Shown here: positions 8,901-16,163 of the stretch, piece after piece | How positions within the stretch are numbered: the stretch's first letter is position 1 | Layout: every line of letters begins with the position of its first letter | From: NaphS2 sp964588535 | GTDB lineage: Bacteria; Desulfobacterota; DSM-4660; Desulfatiglandales; Desulfatiglandaceae | Assembly (NCBI GenBank): GCA_964588535.1 | Contig: CAZPQA010000003.1 | Location: 11,206-75,205 of the forward strand | Reading direction: 5' to 3' | DNA: 64,000 nt | Made by a program: the position numbers and the translations under genes | Notes under the pieces: generated by a model | Seen by the model: the letters and a program-made list of their open reading frames with translations, nothing else | The model's database searches: none | What the model was told of the DNA's origin: nothing

Positions 8901-9861
8901 CGTTACCATCCATTCGCTCTCCTCCAACATTTTCGGCGCCCTGGATAACGATGACATGTTTCAATACCTGGGGGGGCTGTCCCTGGCGGTGAAACATGAA
9001 AGCGGGCAAGACCCCGACACCCTGATCACCATGCAGCGTTTGCCCGGTCAGGTGGAGGTGGAAAATGCGGCGAAAACCTTTGGTCGTGAAATTCGTACGC
9101 GATACCTCAATCCCAAATGGATTGAAGGTATGAAAAAGGAAGGCTATGCGGGGGCCCGTGAGATGTCAAATTATGTGGAGTACATGTGGGGCTGGCAGGT
9201 CACGGTGCCCAAGGCCATCGACAAAGCCAAATGGGAACAGACCTATGAAGTTTATGTGGAAGATAAATATGGTCTCGATATCAAGGAATTTCTCAATAAG
9301 GAGAACCCTTGGGCCTATCAATCCATTACCGCTCGCATGGTGGAGACGATTCGCAAAGGCTATTGGAAAGCGGACGATGCGGTAAAAAAGAAACTGGCCG
9401 TTGAATATGCCGTCAATGTTGTGGAAAAAGGTGTTGCCTGCTGCGACCACACGTGTAACAATCCCTTCCTCAACCAGATGGTGGTGAGCATCATCAGTAT
9501 GCCGGGGGTCATGTCGCCCGAGATGGTGGAAAAATTCAAGATCGCTATTGAACAGGCCATGGGAAAAACCCTTGCTGAGCAAGTCCGGGAACGAAAAGCG
9601 TTGCAGAAACAATTAAACGATGGATTTGATAAAAAGCCTCAAACTTCCGATCCACAAACATCCCAAACAAAATCCGCCCGGGAACAGCAACCTTCCAAGG
9701 AAAGTGTGGATGAAAAAAGTATCGAAGGCTACAAAATGGAGGAAATTAAGAAGGATGAGGAAACAACTGACCTGTCTTCTTCAGGCGTGCAATGGTTTGC
9801 GTCCCTCTTTATCGTATTAATCATGGGCCTGGCGGTCATCGGGGCCAGGCGGAATAAATAG
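5944..9861 (+). CDS. exported, membrane-anchored CobN-like chelatase
   Basis: A 1305-residue protein of the CobN/magnesium-chelatase-H family. Family hallmarks include ASLELILNRM, YPHHQYIAAYLWLKHGFNANAMIHLGTHG (around 515-545), the PYNVDVVGEGIQAKRRGRA segment, and CDHTCNNPFL near the C-terminal end. Unlike cytoplasmic CobN it starts with a signal peptide (IIICFVLMLFPAAAF) and ends with a Lys/Glu-rich linker and a membrane helix (WFASLFIVLIMGLAVIG) followed by RRNK, so the catalytic domain should face outside the membrane. It has no CobS/CobT AAA partners here; its neighbours are an ECF metal importer and a TolQ/ExbD-like stator. Insertion or removal of metal from a tetrapyrrole is the inferred role. 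Confidence 0.8.
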   Translation: MKRPFSIIICFVLMLFPAAAFPKQLTLLVIDADSYLLNKSIDGLTLPKDIDVKSFTFSDLAEDSSASNFINASEVIVLDVMASELTDYVLKNVDVSGKKIHGLRRSRDDEGLKRKGFIFDSEIQEYFKNPSVTNVQNMIYRLAHHNFDPGITYEKVERMPQTGIYHNDAKALFTDHEEYLKWYQNRAQYVEHNPWIGMMLFTSNLEEGQVGAIDAIIKTLENEGFNVLPCFGSAHRILTSFLVDDSGKSRVDLVLALSLKFYSALNLKMQRALNDLKTPIFNIINLHAITIDEWRVDPVGIPSMDIVWSVANPEISGMVEPTLLTGKVNLKAKESGKSLFIQEPIRENLSLLLPRLKKWIELKRRPKNEKRIAILYYNNSRGKQNVGATYLNVFASLELILNRMKDEGYQFEVDKRIDRDAVKELVLKFGRNIGSWAPGELDRLLNEKKAVLIPVTTYKKWFNRLPEGFRKNVIRQWGKVESSKIMMKNNQLIIPVIILGNVLIMPEPARGQGDDPMKLYHDTTLYPHHQYIAAYLWLKHGFNANAMIHLGTHGTQEWLPGKQAGLSPSCPPDVLITDIPNIYPYNVDVVGEGIQAKRRGRAVIVDHLTPAVKEGGLHHEYSSLYDMINNYWQASAMGSRTDSAKFQKIEEAVKKIGLDKDLQISEINENTLRQIEQYLLEMKENLMPYGLHTFGRSPDDESLADTVKAIMKQNPSSKNAAVKKALMDSGPREIDHLMKGLDGGYIPPGPGNDPIRNVSAIPTGNNFYGFDPNKIPSKAAWELGKGAAQQLIDKSLKENGKYPEKVAVVLWSTETIRNEGLNESTILHLMGLKPVWDPGNRVTGVEVIPGKQLNRPRIDVLINPSGLYRDLFPNFMLFLDKAVQKASIQTDMQNFIREHNRSIKDRLIQGGMDEKEADLFSRVRIFTEKPGDYGTGVDTMASNSGIWESSKEVAEVFENREGHAFGMGKWGAPAKKLFKENLKDVNVTIHSLSSNIFGALDNDDMFQYLGGLSLAVKHESGQDPDTLITMQRLPGQVEVENAAKTFGREIRTRYLNPKWIEGMKKEGYAGAREMSNYVEYMWGWQVTVPKAIDKAKWEQTYEVYVEDKYGLDIKEFLNKENPWAYQSITARMVETIRKGYWKADDAVKKKLAVEYAVNVVEKGVACCDHTCNNPFLNQMVVSIISMPGVMSPEMVEKFKIAIEQAMGKTLAEQVRERKALQKQLNDGFDKKPQTSDPQTSQTKSAREQQPSKESVDEKSIEGYKMEEIKKDEETTDLSSSGVQWFASLFIVLIMGLAVIGARRNK

Positions 9862-9907
9862 TCTCTGAATCAAGCAATTCAACATTTGATCATGCAATTG
9901 GAAAAGA

Positions 9908-10753
9908 ATGTCGGATAAAAAAAACCAGACACCTGATTATTATACCTCTATTTTTCATACGCTCTATCCAGATACGGGTGAAGGAATTCTTTTTGCCTAC
10001 TCCGATTTGAAAATCGCTAACGCCAATGATCGTTTGTGCCAAATCTACAAAACCTCCTATCAACGGCTTCTGGGCTCCGACTGCCGAAGCCTCGTCGTAA
10101 CGAGAGATCGTCAGTCGTTAAACAGTGCCCTTAAAAACATCGGAGAGCACATCAGTTGGACGGGACAATTGAAGGGACTGCGCGATGAAACTCAATTCCC
10201 CATAAAACTGACAGTCAAACGCGTCCCTGTCGAAAGAACGTCTGTTTTCAGCATCGTCATTCGCGATCTGAGCTCCCATGAAAACCTCAAGGAACAGTTG
10301 CGCCACGAAAAGGCCAACAGACGGGAGATGTATATTACCATTCGAAACATGATGAAAGCCTTTGAAAGGGAAAGAAGCGGCATCGAGACCGGAGTCAGCC
10401 ACAAAGTCGAAACGCTCTTGATTCCTGCCCTGGAAAAAATCAAGAATGAAAAGTCAACTGATATCCGAAACAGCTACCTGGAACTGCTGCAGGACCAGCT
10501 CATTAACCTGACGCGGGGTTTTTCAAAGGAACTTGACGGCCGTTTTCTCAACCTGACCCGCTCCGAGATGCTCATCTGCAGTCACATCCAATCCGGACTC
10601 TCCAGCAAGGAAATTGCCGAAAAAATGGGGACTTCCCTGGAAACGGTTCAGACGCACCGGCGTAATATCCGTAAAAAGCTGGGGCTCAAGCGACGGCGCA
10701 TCAACCTTTATTCTTTCCTGAGTTCAAAGCCGTTTTTACAGCATATCGCTTGA
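9908..10753 (+). CDS. PAS-LuxR-type transcriptional regulator
   Basis: A 281-residue protein with an N-terminal PAS domain (about 20-125, ending FSIVIRDLSSHENLKEQL), a coiled-coil linker (about 125-215) and a C-terminal LuxR/GerE HTH (RSEMLICSHIQSG, SSKEIAEKMGTSLETVQTHR). There is no receiver domain, so the PAS domain would sense a ligand or redox signal directly. It lies between the CobN-like gene and the GTPase/methyltransferase operon and just upstream of motif site B, making it a good candidate for the activator that binds the four paired motifs. A related TCAACATTTGAT sequence is found at 9879, before its own start. Confidence 0.85.
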   Translation: MSDKKNQTPDYYTSIFHTLYPDTGEGILFAYSDLKIANANDRLCQIYKTSYQRLLGSDCRSLVVTRDRQSLNSALKNIGEHISWTGQLKGLRDETQFPIKLTVKRVPVERTSVFSIVIRDLSSHENLKEQLRHEKANRREMYITIRNMMKAFERERSGIETGVSHKVETLLIPALEKIKNEKSTDIRNSYLELLQDQLINLTRGFSKELDGRFLNLTRSEMLICSHIQSGLSSKEIAEKMGTSLETVQTHRRNIRKKLGLKRRRINLYSFLSSKPFLQHIA

Positions 10754-10757
10754 ATAT

Positions 10758-10795
10758 TCATCCTCTTTTTAGATAAAAATCATCCTTTAGCCGAT
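10758..10795 (+). promoter_or_regulatory. paired 22-bp-spaced motif, site B
   Basis: Half-sites TCATCC at 10758 and TCATCCTTTAGCCGAT at 10780 are 22 bp apart, matching sites A, C and D. It lies 186 nt before the first GTPase gene and directly after the PAS-LuxR stop codon. Confidence 0.5.
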
Positions 10796-10981
10796 AACGA
10801 CGCGTAAAACGCCCATAATGGGTATGCTGTTATACCTGTTTATTACCCATTTTAAATCCTTTTATTTATTTGATGGTCGGGTAAGATTAAAAACAGAGAA
10901 AGATAGTATGCGTAATGATTTTCAGCCTTCAAGTGCTACCGGCTCTTGGGGATCTGCTTGACCGGAGAAGGGGAGAAAAAA

Positions 10982-11596
10982 ATGGAAATAACTCAGATCG
11001 CAGGGTTTCTCGGGTGCGGAAAAACAACCCTGATTTTAAAACTGGCCGCGATGATCGCGGATGGCGGGAAACGCAAAGTAGCCCTCATCGTCAATGAAAT
11101 CGGTGAAATTCCCGTTGATGGTAAAATCATAGAGGAAGGCGGTATGACCGTCAAGGATATCGGCGGCGGCTGCATCTGCTGCGAGGTGGCCGTCTCATTC
11201 GGCAAAACCCTCGTTGGCCTTTATAAGCAGTTCAATCCCGATTATGTTCTGGTTGAACCCACGGGGGTCGCCATACCCCATCAGGTAAAGACAGCCGCCA
11301 AAATGGGCATGCGCGATGCCAAATTGACCGTAGGGTCGGCATTTGTTTTGTTTGACGCCACGCGGCCGGCGGAACTGCTGGATATGGACCTGCTGGGAAA
11401 TCTGGTTGTCAACCAGGTCAAAGATGCGGATTACCTGGCCATCAGTAAAATTGATGCCGTCGATCCGAGCGAACTGGATGACATCGCCCGTCGCGTCCAG
11501 GAACATAACCAAACGGCAGAGACTGTTTTTATTTCCGCCTTCACCGGCGAAGGACTGGATCAGCTTGTCAAAATCATCCTGGATGGGAAGGAGTAA
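10982..11596 (+). CDS. small CobW/HypB-like metal-chaperone GTPase
   Basis: A 204-residue P-loop GTPase. It has Walker A GFLGCGKTT (8-16), NEIGEIPVDG (switch region), the metal-binding CxCC-type motif GGGCICCEV (about 60-68), VEPTGVA and a GTPase specificity motif SKID. It lacks the C-terminal CobW domain, so it resembles the minimal G domain of CobW, HypB and UreG proteins, which deliver metals (Zn, Co or Ni) during enzyme maturation. Start ATG 10982 is preceded by GGGGAG. It heads an operon running to 21124 and has a selenocysteine-containing paralogue at 12152. Confidence 0.8.
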   Translation: MEITQIAGFLGCGKTTLILKLAAMIADGGKRKVALIVNEIGEIPVDGKIIEEGGMTVKDIGGGCICCEVAVSFGKTLVGLYKQFNPDYVLVEPTGVAIPHQVKTAAKMGMRDAKLTVGSAFVLFDATRPAELLDMDLLGNLVVNQVKDADYLAISKIDAVDPSELDDIARRVQEHNQTAETVFISAFTGEGLDQLVKIILDGKE

Positions 11597-11601
11597 GCAC
11601 C

Positions 11602-12120
11602 GTGGCGGAATCCACTGAAATCGGGAACACCGACGAGGGATGCTACACGGATCATGGGGTAAGCGGATACGGCGTGGCGGTCCGGTTGACCTGCAAACAG
11701 GCCATGGCTGAAAAGCAGGTCAAGGAAATGGCTGAAAGCATGATGATGTCCATTGCCGAAAAATGCATGGATCTGGGGGCCCGCGCCATCGGACACATAA
11801 AGAGTCATATCCGGACAGAGTGCGGGACCGTTAAGGCGGACACCATCGGGACAGCCCATGGCACGTACTCCAGCGGCAGTCTCGCCCATCCGGTGAAAGA
11901 CCTCTATTTTGCTATCAACAGCATTGTGCAGGGAATCCCTGAAGATGCGGTCAAGGCCGCCACCCTGGAAGGAATCCATGAGATCGCCGACCAAAATGAT
12001 ATTTTTGTTGTGAAGGAAAAAGAACACACCTATTTTGACAAGTTTGATTTTCTCATGAGCAAGGAGGAACATCAACAGCAGTTAGAGGACCAGTTTAAAG
12101 AGGGTGAGGAAAAAGAATGA
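11602..12120 (+). CDS. unrecognised 172-residue protein between two GTPase genes
   Basis: I do not recognise this protein. It starts at GTG 11602, five bp after the first GTPase. The N-terminal half is Cys/His containing (GCYTDHGVSG, RLTCKQAMAEK, EKCMDLGARAIGHIKSHI), the middle has a Gly/Ser/His-rich GTAHGTYSSGSLAHP stretch, and the C-terminus is acidic and Glu-rich. No signal peptide or membrane helix. Sandwiched between two metal-chaperone-like GTPases, it may be their partner or scaffold. Function unknown. Confidence 0.6.
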   Translation: MAESTEIGNTDEGCYTDHGVSGYGVAVRLTCKQAMAEKQVKEMAESMMMSIAEKCMDLGARAIGHIKSHIRTECGTVKADTIGTAHGTYSSGSLAHPVKDLYFAINSIVQGIPEDAVKAATLEGIHEIADQNDIFVVKEKEHTYFDKFDFLMSKEEHQQQLEDQFKEGEEKE

Positions 12121-12151
12121 TTCGCAGGAAAGTCCTTATTTCTAGGTAACC

Positions 12152-12745
12152 ATGAAAACCGTAACCTTCTGCGGTGTGCAGAACAGCGGAAAAACCACGC
12201 TTATTCATGAAATCGTAAGCCGGATGTGGCGCCGGGGCAAAAAATCGGCCATTATCGTCAATGAACGGGGGGAAAAAGATTACGACGATAAATTCGTTCA
12301 GTCCAATGAGGTTCATATTGAGTACCTTCGAGGGGGCTGAGTGGGTTGTACGTTGGCGGGCAGCCTGACGAACATGATCAAGGAGATCAAAAGAACGGTA
12401 GATCCCGATTACCTGTTCATAGAACCTTTTGAACTGGTGGTAACCACCGAGATCCTGACCGCTCTCGCCATGGGTCAAAGGGACGTGAAATACGAAGTGG
12501 GCCCGGTTTTTGCGCTCGTCGATGCACCTGAGTTTGATTTTTTGTGGCGGGAGAGGAAGCAAACGCTCATCAACCATATAACCAGGAGTCACAGGATCGC
12601 CATCACGCGGGTTGACATGGTGGACAAACAGAAGCTGAAATCGATCAGGGAGACACTGAAGGGTAAGAGCGGAAGAGAAGATGTTCTTCTGGTGAGTATC
12701 CCTGATAACAAAGGCATCGAAAAGGTAATGGCCGAGATGTCCTGA
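12152..12745 (+). CDS. CobW/HypB-like GTPase, probable selenoprotein (Sec at TGA 12338-12340)
   Basis: Reading through the in-frame TGA at 12338-12340 gives a 197-residue GTPase collinear with the protein at 10982: Walker A GVQNSGKTT, NERGEKDYDD, then RGG-U-VGCTLAG, DPDYLFIEP and TRVDMVD. The TGA falls exactly on the first Cys of the paralogue's GGCICC motif and creates a U-x-x-C pair (U63/C66). A stem-loop suited to a bacterial SECIS follows at 12351-12370. The reading frame stays intact for 134 codons after the TGA and keeps the family motifs, which argues against a decayed gene. Metal (perhaps Co, Ni or Zn) delivery with a Sec ligand, or a redox-active GTPase, is inferred. Confidence 0.75.
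12351..12370 (+). promoter_or_regulatory. candidate bacterial SECIS stem-loop
   Basis: Bases 12351-12354 pair with 12367-12370 and 12355-12357 with 12363-12365, with a single bulged U at 12366 and a GGGCA apical loop (12358-12362). The loop begins 17 nt after the TGA and opens with G, within the spacing known for bacterial SECIS elements. An alternative weaker stem (12342-12349 with 12360-12367) is possible. Confidence 0.55.
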
Positions 12746-12838
12746 CCCGGCCATCACCTGGAAGAAATAACCAGATCCCCAAGGGGACGCCAGCGATTCC
12801 TCAGTGGGCCGTTGGAAACGTAAGAGGAGGAGAACGAA

Positions 12839-13894
12839 ATGAATAGTCTGGAACGGACAGTAATGGCAATCGAAGGCAAAGAGGCGGATCGGGTTCCGGT
12901 CTGCCCGCTCATGCTCGGCGTGGCGCGCAGCGTTTATGGTGCACGGTTCGATGAGTTTTCAAAAGAAGGCGAGCTCTTTGCCAAATCAGTAATTGCAGCC
13001 CAGGACCTGATCGGGTTTGACGTCCATGTTCTCTTGTGGGACCTGACTGTGGAAGCCCATGATTTCGGCCAGGAAACACAGTTCCTGCTCAATGACACCA
13101 CCCGGCCCAACTACGACAACCCCATGGTGCCCGACGCCGACAGCTATGGGAACGTAAAGCCCATCGAGGCTTGCGTAACCAACGGACCGGCGGGCTTCTC
13201 CCGCATGAACGAGTATGTCAAGACCATGGACATCATGATGAACGAGGTGGGAAAGGATACGGCGGTTGTGGCCTTTGTTTTCGGTACCCTCGGTCTCTTG
13301 GGCATGATGCGCGGTGCTGAAAAGCTCTTCTTTGACTGTGTCAGAAATTTTGATCCGGTGATGAAAGCCCAGTTGGTGATCCAGGACGTCATGGTTGACT
13401 ACATCAAGAAAATCCTCGAGACCGGCGTCCACGGCGTTTGCCTGGATACCCTCTACGCTTCGGGCGGCATCATGAGCAAGAAGCTGTGGAACAAGGTGGA
13501 GTCCGGAACCGCCAAGGTGCTGGCAGACACGATCAGGCCAAAAACGACGGTATGGGTCCACAACTGCGGCAACAATGTTTACTTTGATGCACAGATTGAT
13601 TCCATGGATCCCATCGGCATCTCCTATGCCTACGTTTCCGATGATTGTGAAACCCACGAAGAAATGAAACAAAAATATGGCGACAAGATCACCATGTTCG
13701 GCTACATTCACCCGGCGGAAAGACTATTCCTGGGTTCAAAACAGGAACTGCTGGATGAAGTCAAGGTGGAATGCGACCAGCTCAAAGCGGGCGGCCGTTA
13801 TATCCTGGCCCCCGGATGCGAGTTCCCGCCCAACGGCAACCTGAACATGGCGGTTACCATGATGGAAGGCGCCGAGCTCTACGGCAAATACTAA
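12839..13894 (+). CDS. UroD/MtaA/CmuA-family cobamide methyltransferase
   Basis: A 351-residue TIM-barrel protein of the uroporphyrinogen-decarboxylase superfamily. The start NSLERTVMAIEGKEADRVPV is typical of the MtaA/CmuA branch. A likely zinc site is formed by HNC in TVWVHNCGNN (about 239-243) and the Cys of LAPGCEFPPNGN near the C-terminus, as in MtaA/MtbA. Such enzymes move methyl groups between a corrinoid protein and a substrate or thiol. It is preceded by AGGAGGAG and lies 93 bp after the Sec GTPase. It differs clearly from the second family member at 35759, so the two probably act at different steps or on different donors. Substrate unknown. Confidence 0.82.
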   Translation: MNSLERTVMAIEGKEADRVPVCPLMLGVARSVYGARFDEFSKEGELFAKSVIAAQDLIGFDVHVLLWDLTVEAHDFGQETQFLLNDTTRPNYDNPMVPDADSYGNVKPIEACVTNGPAGFSRMNEYVKTMDIMMNEVGKDTAVVAFVFGTLGLLGMMRGAEKLFFDCVRNFDPVMKAQLVIQDVMVDYIKKILETGVHGVCLDTLYASGGIMSKKLWNKVESGTAKVLADTIRPKTTVWVHNCGNNVYFDAQIDSMDPIGISYAYVSDDCETHEEMKQKYGDKITMFGYIHPAERLFLGSKQELLDEVKVECDQLKAGGRYILAPGCEFPPNGNLNMAVTMMEGAELYGKY

Positions 13895-13922
13895 CAGGCC
13901 AAACGTTAACAGATCTGGAATG

Positions 13923-13951
13923 GTTCCGGAGGGGCTATCCCCTTCCGGAAC
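13923..13951 (+). terminator. GC-rich hairpin between operon genes
   Basis: GTTCCGGAGGGG and CCCCTTCCGGAAC form a 12-bp stem with one bulged base around a CTAT loop. No T-run follows, so it is probably an mRNA processing or stability hairpin, or an attenuator, rather than a full terminator, between the methyltransferase and radical SAM genes. Confidence 0.4.
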
Positions 13952-14071
13952 TGTTCCGGAATCGCGTATATGTGAATTCAATGATGTGATCCCGCCTCTC
14001 CTTACCCCAATTCGGAAATCGCTCACGACGCTGGAATCATCACACAGAAAAATAAGACACAGGTGACCTTC

Positions 14072-15844
14072 ATGAAAATAGCCGTGGTTCTTCCCTTGTT
14101 CAGCGAGCATCGTATGAGAGACTATCTGGGAATCAATCTGATTGTGAACTTCCTGGAAGAAAATGGACATCATGTGGATTGCATTGATCAGAACGAAATG
14201 CTGGTCCAATATCTGCTCTCCGACCAGGCGCTTCTCTCACAGCTCTTTTCAGCCAGGATGGCCCATGCCAGAAGCGCCGATTCACCCTATTTGAAATACT
14301 TTGAACTGTATCTGGACCAGATCCGTCAACAGGGCACGGTATCGGGTTTGAAGAAAAACCTGCTCTACGACTATTTTTTTAAGAATACGGTCCTTCCGAA
14401 TTTAAACCTGGACCGTTATCTGGATCAATCCGTTTCGGAAATCGACGGTCGCCTCCTCGATGAGATGCCGCTTCTGAGTAATTTTCTGGCTTTCATGGCC
14501 GAAGATCTCAAACAAAAATCATACGATGCGGTGTTGGTCTCCATCCCTCATATCGACCAGCTGATCCCGGGGCTGCTCTTTGGAAAGCGATTCAAAGACA
14601 CGGGCGCCACCGCAAAAATTGTTTTCGGCGGCAGTTCCATCACACTCCTTGAAGATGATGTGCTCTCGGATTATGCGAACGGCGGTTTTTTTGACTACTA
14701 TGTCAAATATTCGGGAGAAGAAAAGCTCAAGGGACTGCTGGATCATCTGGCCTCCGGAAAAACCATTGATCAGGAGGCGTTGAAGGAAAAAGTTTACGTG
14801 GATATTGACACCCAGAGAGTTGCTTTCAGCCCGGAATTCAGCCACACCTCCGTGCCGGTTTTATACTCGCGAGGATGCTACTGGGGCAAATGCACGTACT
14901 GTACCTATGTATATCTGGATTCCGGCAGGTTTACCCGGAAAAATCTGGAGGTCCTCCTGTCGGAACTGGAAGGATTTTCCGGCAAGCCCGTTCGCATCTC
15001 TTTGATTACCGAAGCGTTGACGCCTAAAGATGCTCGAAAAATTGCGGAAGGGATTCTTGAAAGAAAGATCAAAATCACGTGGGGGTCTTTTCTGCGGGTT
15101 GATACCGGCTTTGACGCCCCGCTTTTTGAACTACTGAAACGCTCCGGCTGCATTTTTACAGCCGTCGGCGTGGAATCGGCAAACGACCGGGTGTTGCAGT
15201 TTTTCAACAAGGGCTACACAACCCGGGACGTTTACACTTTTTTTGAAGCCGCCCGCAAGGCAGACTACCAATTTTTTCAAACCAATTTCATGTACGGCGC
15301 TCCCATGGCCAACCTGACAGACGAGCTTGACAACATTGCCTTCATCTCCGAGTTCAGAAAAACCTTTGGCAACATCGCTTTTTTTCGGCTTGAAATTACG
15401 AAAAAATCAGCCCTTGGAAGAGATCTTGAAAAATTTGATATTCACGTTGATTCCAACAGCTCCCGAAAAGCCATCCGGGTGGACAACATCCCTTTTTCCC
15501 TTCAACTGGACGAGAAAGAGCTCAACCTGGTGGAAAGGGCCTATGGCGCCGCCGCCGATTATTTTATCCAGAGGGATCTCAATTCTGCGGTCAACACGCT
15601 CCTGGAACATCCTGACAGTATGCTGAACACCAGCGGAATAGTCCTTTTTGAATATCACGGCACACACTTTCTGGGGTCCATGCGAAGCCCCCTCATCAAG
15701 GAAATATCGGGGAAAATGTTTATCAATCTTAAGTCCTCGGAAAACCTGCGGGTAAAAGACCTGTCGAGAGAGGATATCATGACGCTTTTTGAATTGAAAA
15801 TTTTGAACACGGATCAAATCTTCTGGGATCAAGTGGAAGAATAA
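14072..15844 (+). CDS. B12-binding-type radical SAM enzyme
   Basis: A 590-residue protein. The N-terminal part (1-190) resembles a B12-binding Rossmann-like domain (KIAVVLPLF, GINLIVNFLEENGHHVDCID, VLVSIPHIDQLIPGL), followed by a radical SAM barrel with the cluster motif CYWGKCTYC (about residue 269), a CX4CX2C spacing, and SAM-domain features such as GVESANDRVLQFFNKGYT. The C-terminus (about 450-590) has WHTH-like character. ATG 14072 is used, with AGGTG upstream, rather than GTG 14063. It is followed 21 bp later by a PqqD-like gene, the usual sign that a radical SAM enzyme modifies a peptide or protein. Methylation or another modification of a partner protein is inferred. Confidence 0.8.
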   Translation: MKIAVVLPLFSEHRMRDYLGINLIVNFLEENGHHVDCIDQNEMLVQYLLSDQALLSQLFSARMAHARSADSPYLKYFELYLDQIRQQGTVSGLKKNLLYDYFFKNTVLPNLNLDRYLDQSVSEIDGRLLDEMPLLSNFLAFMAEDLKQKSYDAVLVSIPHIDQLIPGLLFGKRFKDTGATAKIVFGGSSITLLEDDVLSDYANGGFFDYYVKYSGEEKLKGLLDHLASGKTIDQEALKEKVYVDIDTQRVAFSPEFSHTSVPVLYSRGCYWGKCTYCTYVYLDSGRFTRKNLEVLLSELEGFSGKPVRISLITEALTPKDARKIAEGILERKIKITWGSFLRVDTGFDAPLFELLKRSGCIFTAVGVESANDRVLQFFNKGYTTRDVYTFFEAARKADYQFFQTNFMYGAPMANLTDELDNIAFISEFRKTFGNIAFFRLEITKKSALGRDLEKFDIHVDSNSSRKAIRVDNIPFSLQLDEKELNLVERAYGAAADYFIQRDLNSAVNTLLEHPDSMLNTSGIVLFEYHGTHFLGSMRSPLIKEISGKMFINLKSSENLRVKDLSREDIMTLFELKILNTDQIFWDQVEE

Positions 15845-15865
15845 CGCCAGCAACCGGGGAATGCC

Positions 15866-16141
15866 ATGAACAGGGAAAAAGTGTTTTTATTCAAACCTGA
15901 TGCGAGGTTTTACAATTTTGATGAAAGCTCGTTTATCATTGATATTTCCGATCATACCTTTTATAATCTGGGCAAAAGCAGCGCCCTGATGGCCGCAAGC
16001 CTGGACGGAAAAATCGATATGAACGGCATCATCGACATTATCAGGCAATACTACCAGGTGTCAGCAGCAGACGCCGTCGGAGCGGTGGAAAAATTCATTG
16101 CAATGATGCTGCAAAAACATCTCATTGAAGAGGTAAATTAG
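15866..16141 (+). CDS. PqqD-like (RRE-type) small protein
   Basis: A 91-residue protein with the PqqD fold pattern: FIIDISDHTFYNLGKSSALM (beta strands), DGKIDMNGIIDIIRQYY and a C-terminal helix VGAVEKFIAMMLQKHLIEEV. PqqD-like domains bind substrate peptides for radical SAM enzymes. No short Cys- or Gly-rich precursor peptide was found nearby, so the substrate may be a full protein encoded in the operon. It lies 21 bp after the radical SAM gene and 22 bp before groEL. Confidence 0.7.
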   Translation: MNREKVFLFKPDARFYNFDESSFIIDISDHTFYNLGKSSALMAASLDGKIDMNGIIDIIRQYYQVSAADAVGAVEKFIAMMLQKHLIEEVN

Positions 16142-16163
16142 AGTTACAGGGAGGAAGGTCTGC

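Noticed and set aside
9870..9893. A fifth paired motif before the PAS-LuxR gene
   Set aside because: TCAACATTTGAT is similar to a half-site, but there is no partner 22 bp upstream.
12152..12745. Dead GTPase gene with nonsense mutation
   Set aside because: Only one stop, at the exact metal-ligand codon, followed by 134 intact codons and a SECIS-like hairpin. Sec decoding is the simpler reading, though not proven.
13923..13951. A full rho-independent terminator
   Set aside because: Strong hairpin but no T-run; kept only as a low-confidence hairpin feature.
14072..16141. A classical RiPP gene cluster
   Set aside because: Radical SAM and PqqD-like genes are present but no precursor peptide or exporter was found, so a protein client is preferred.
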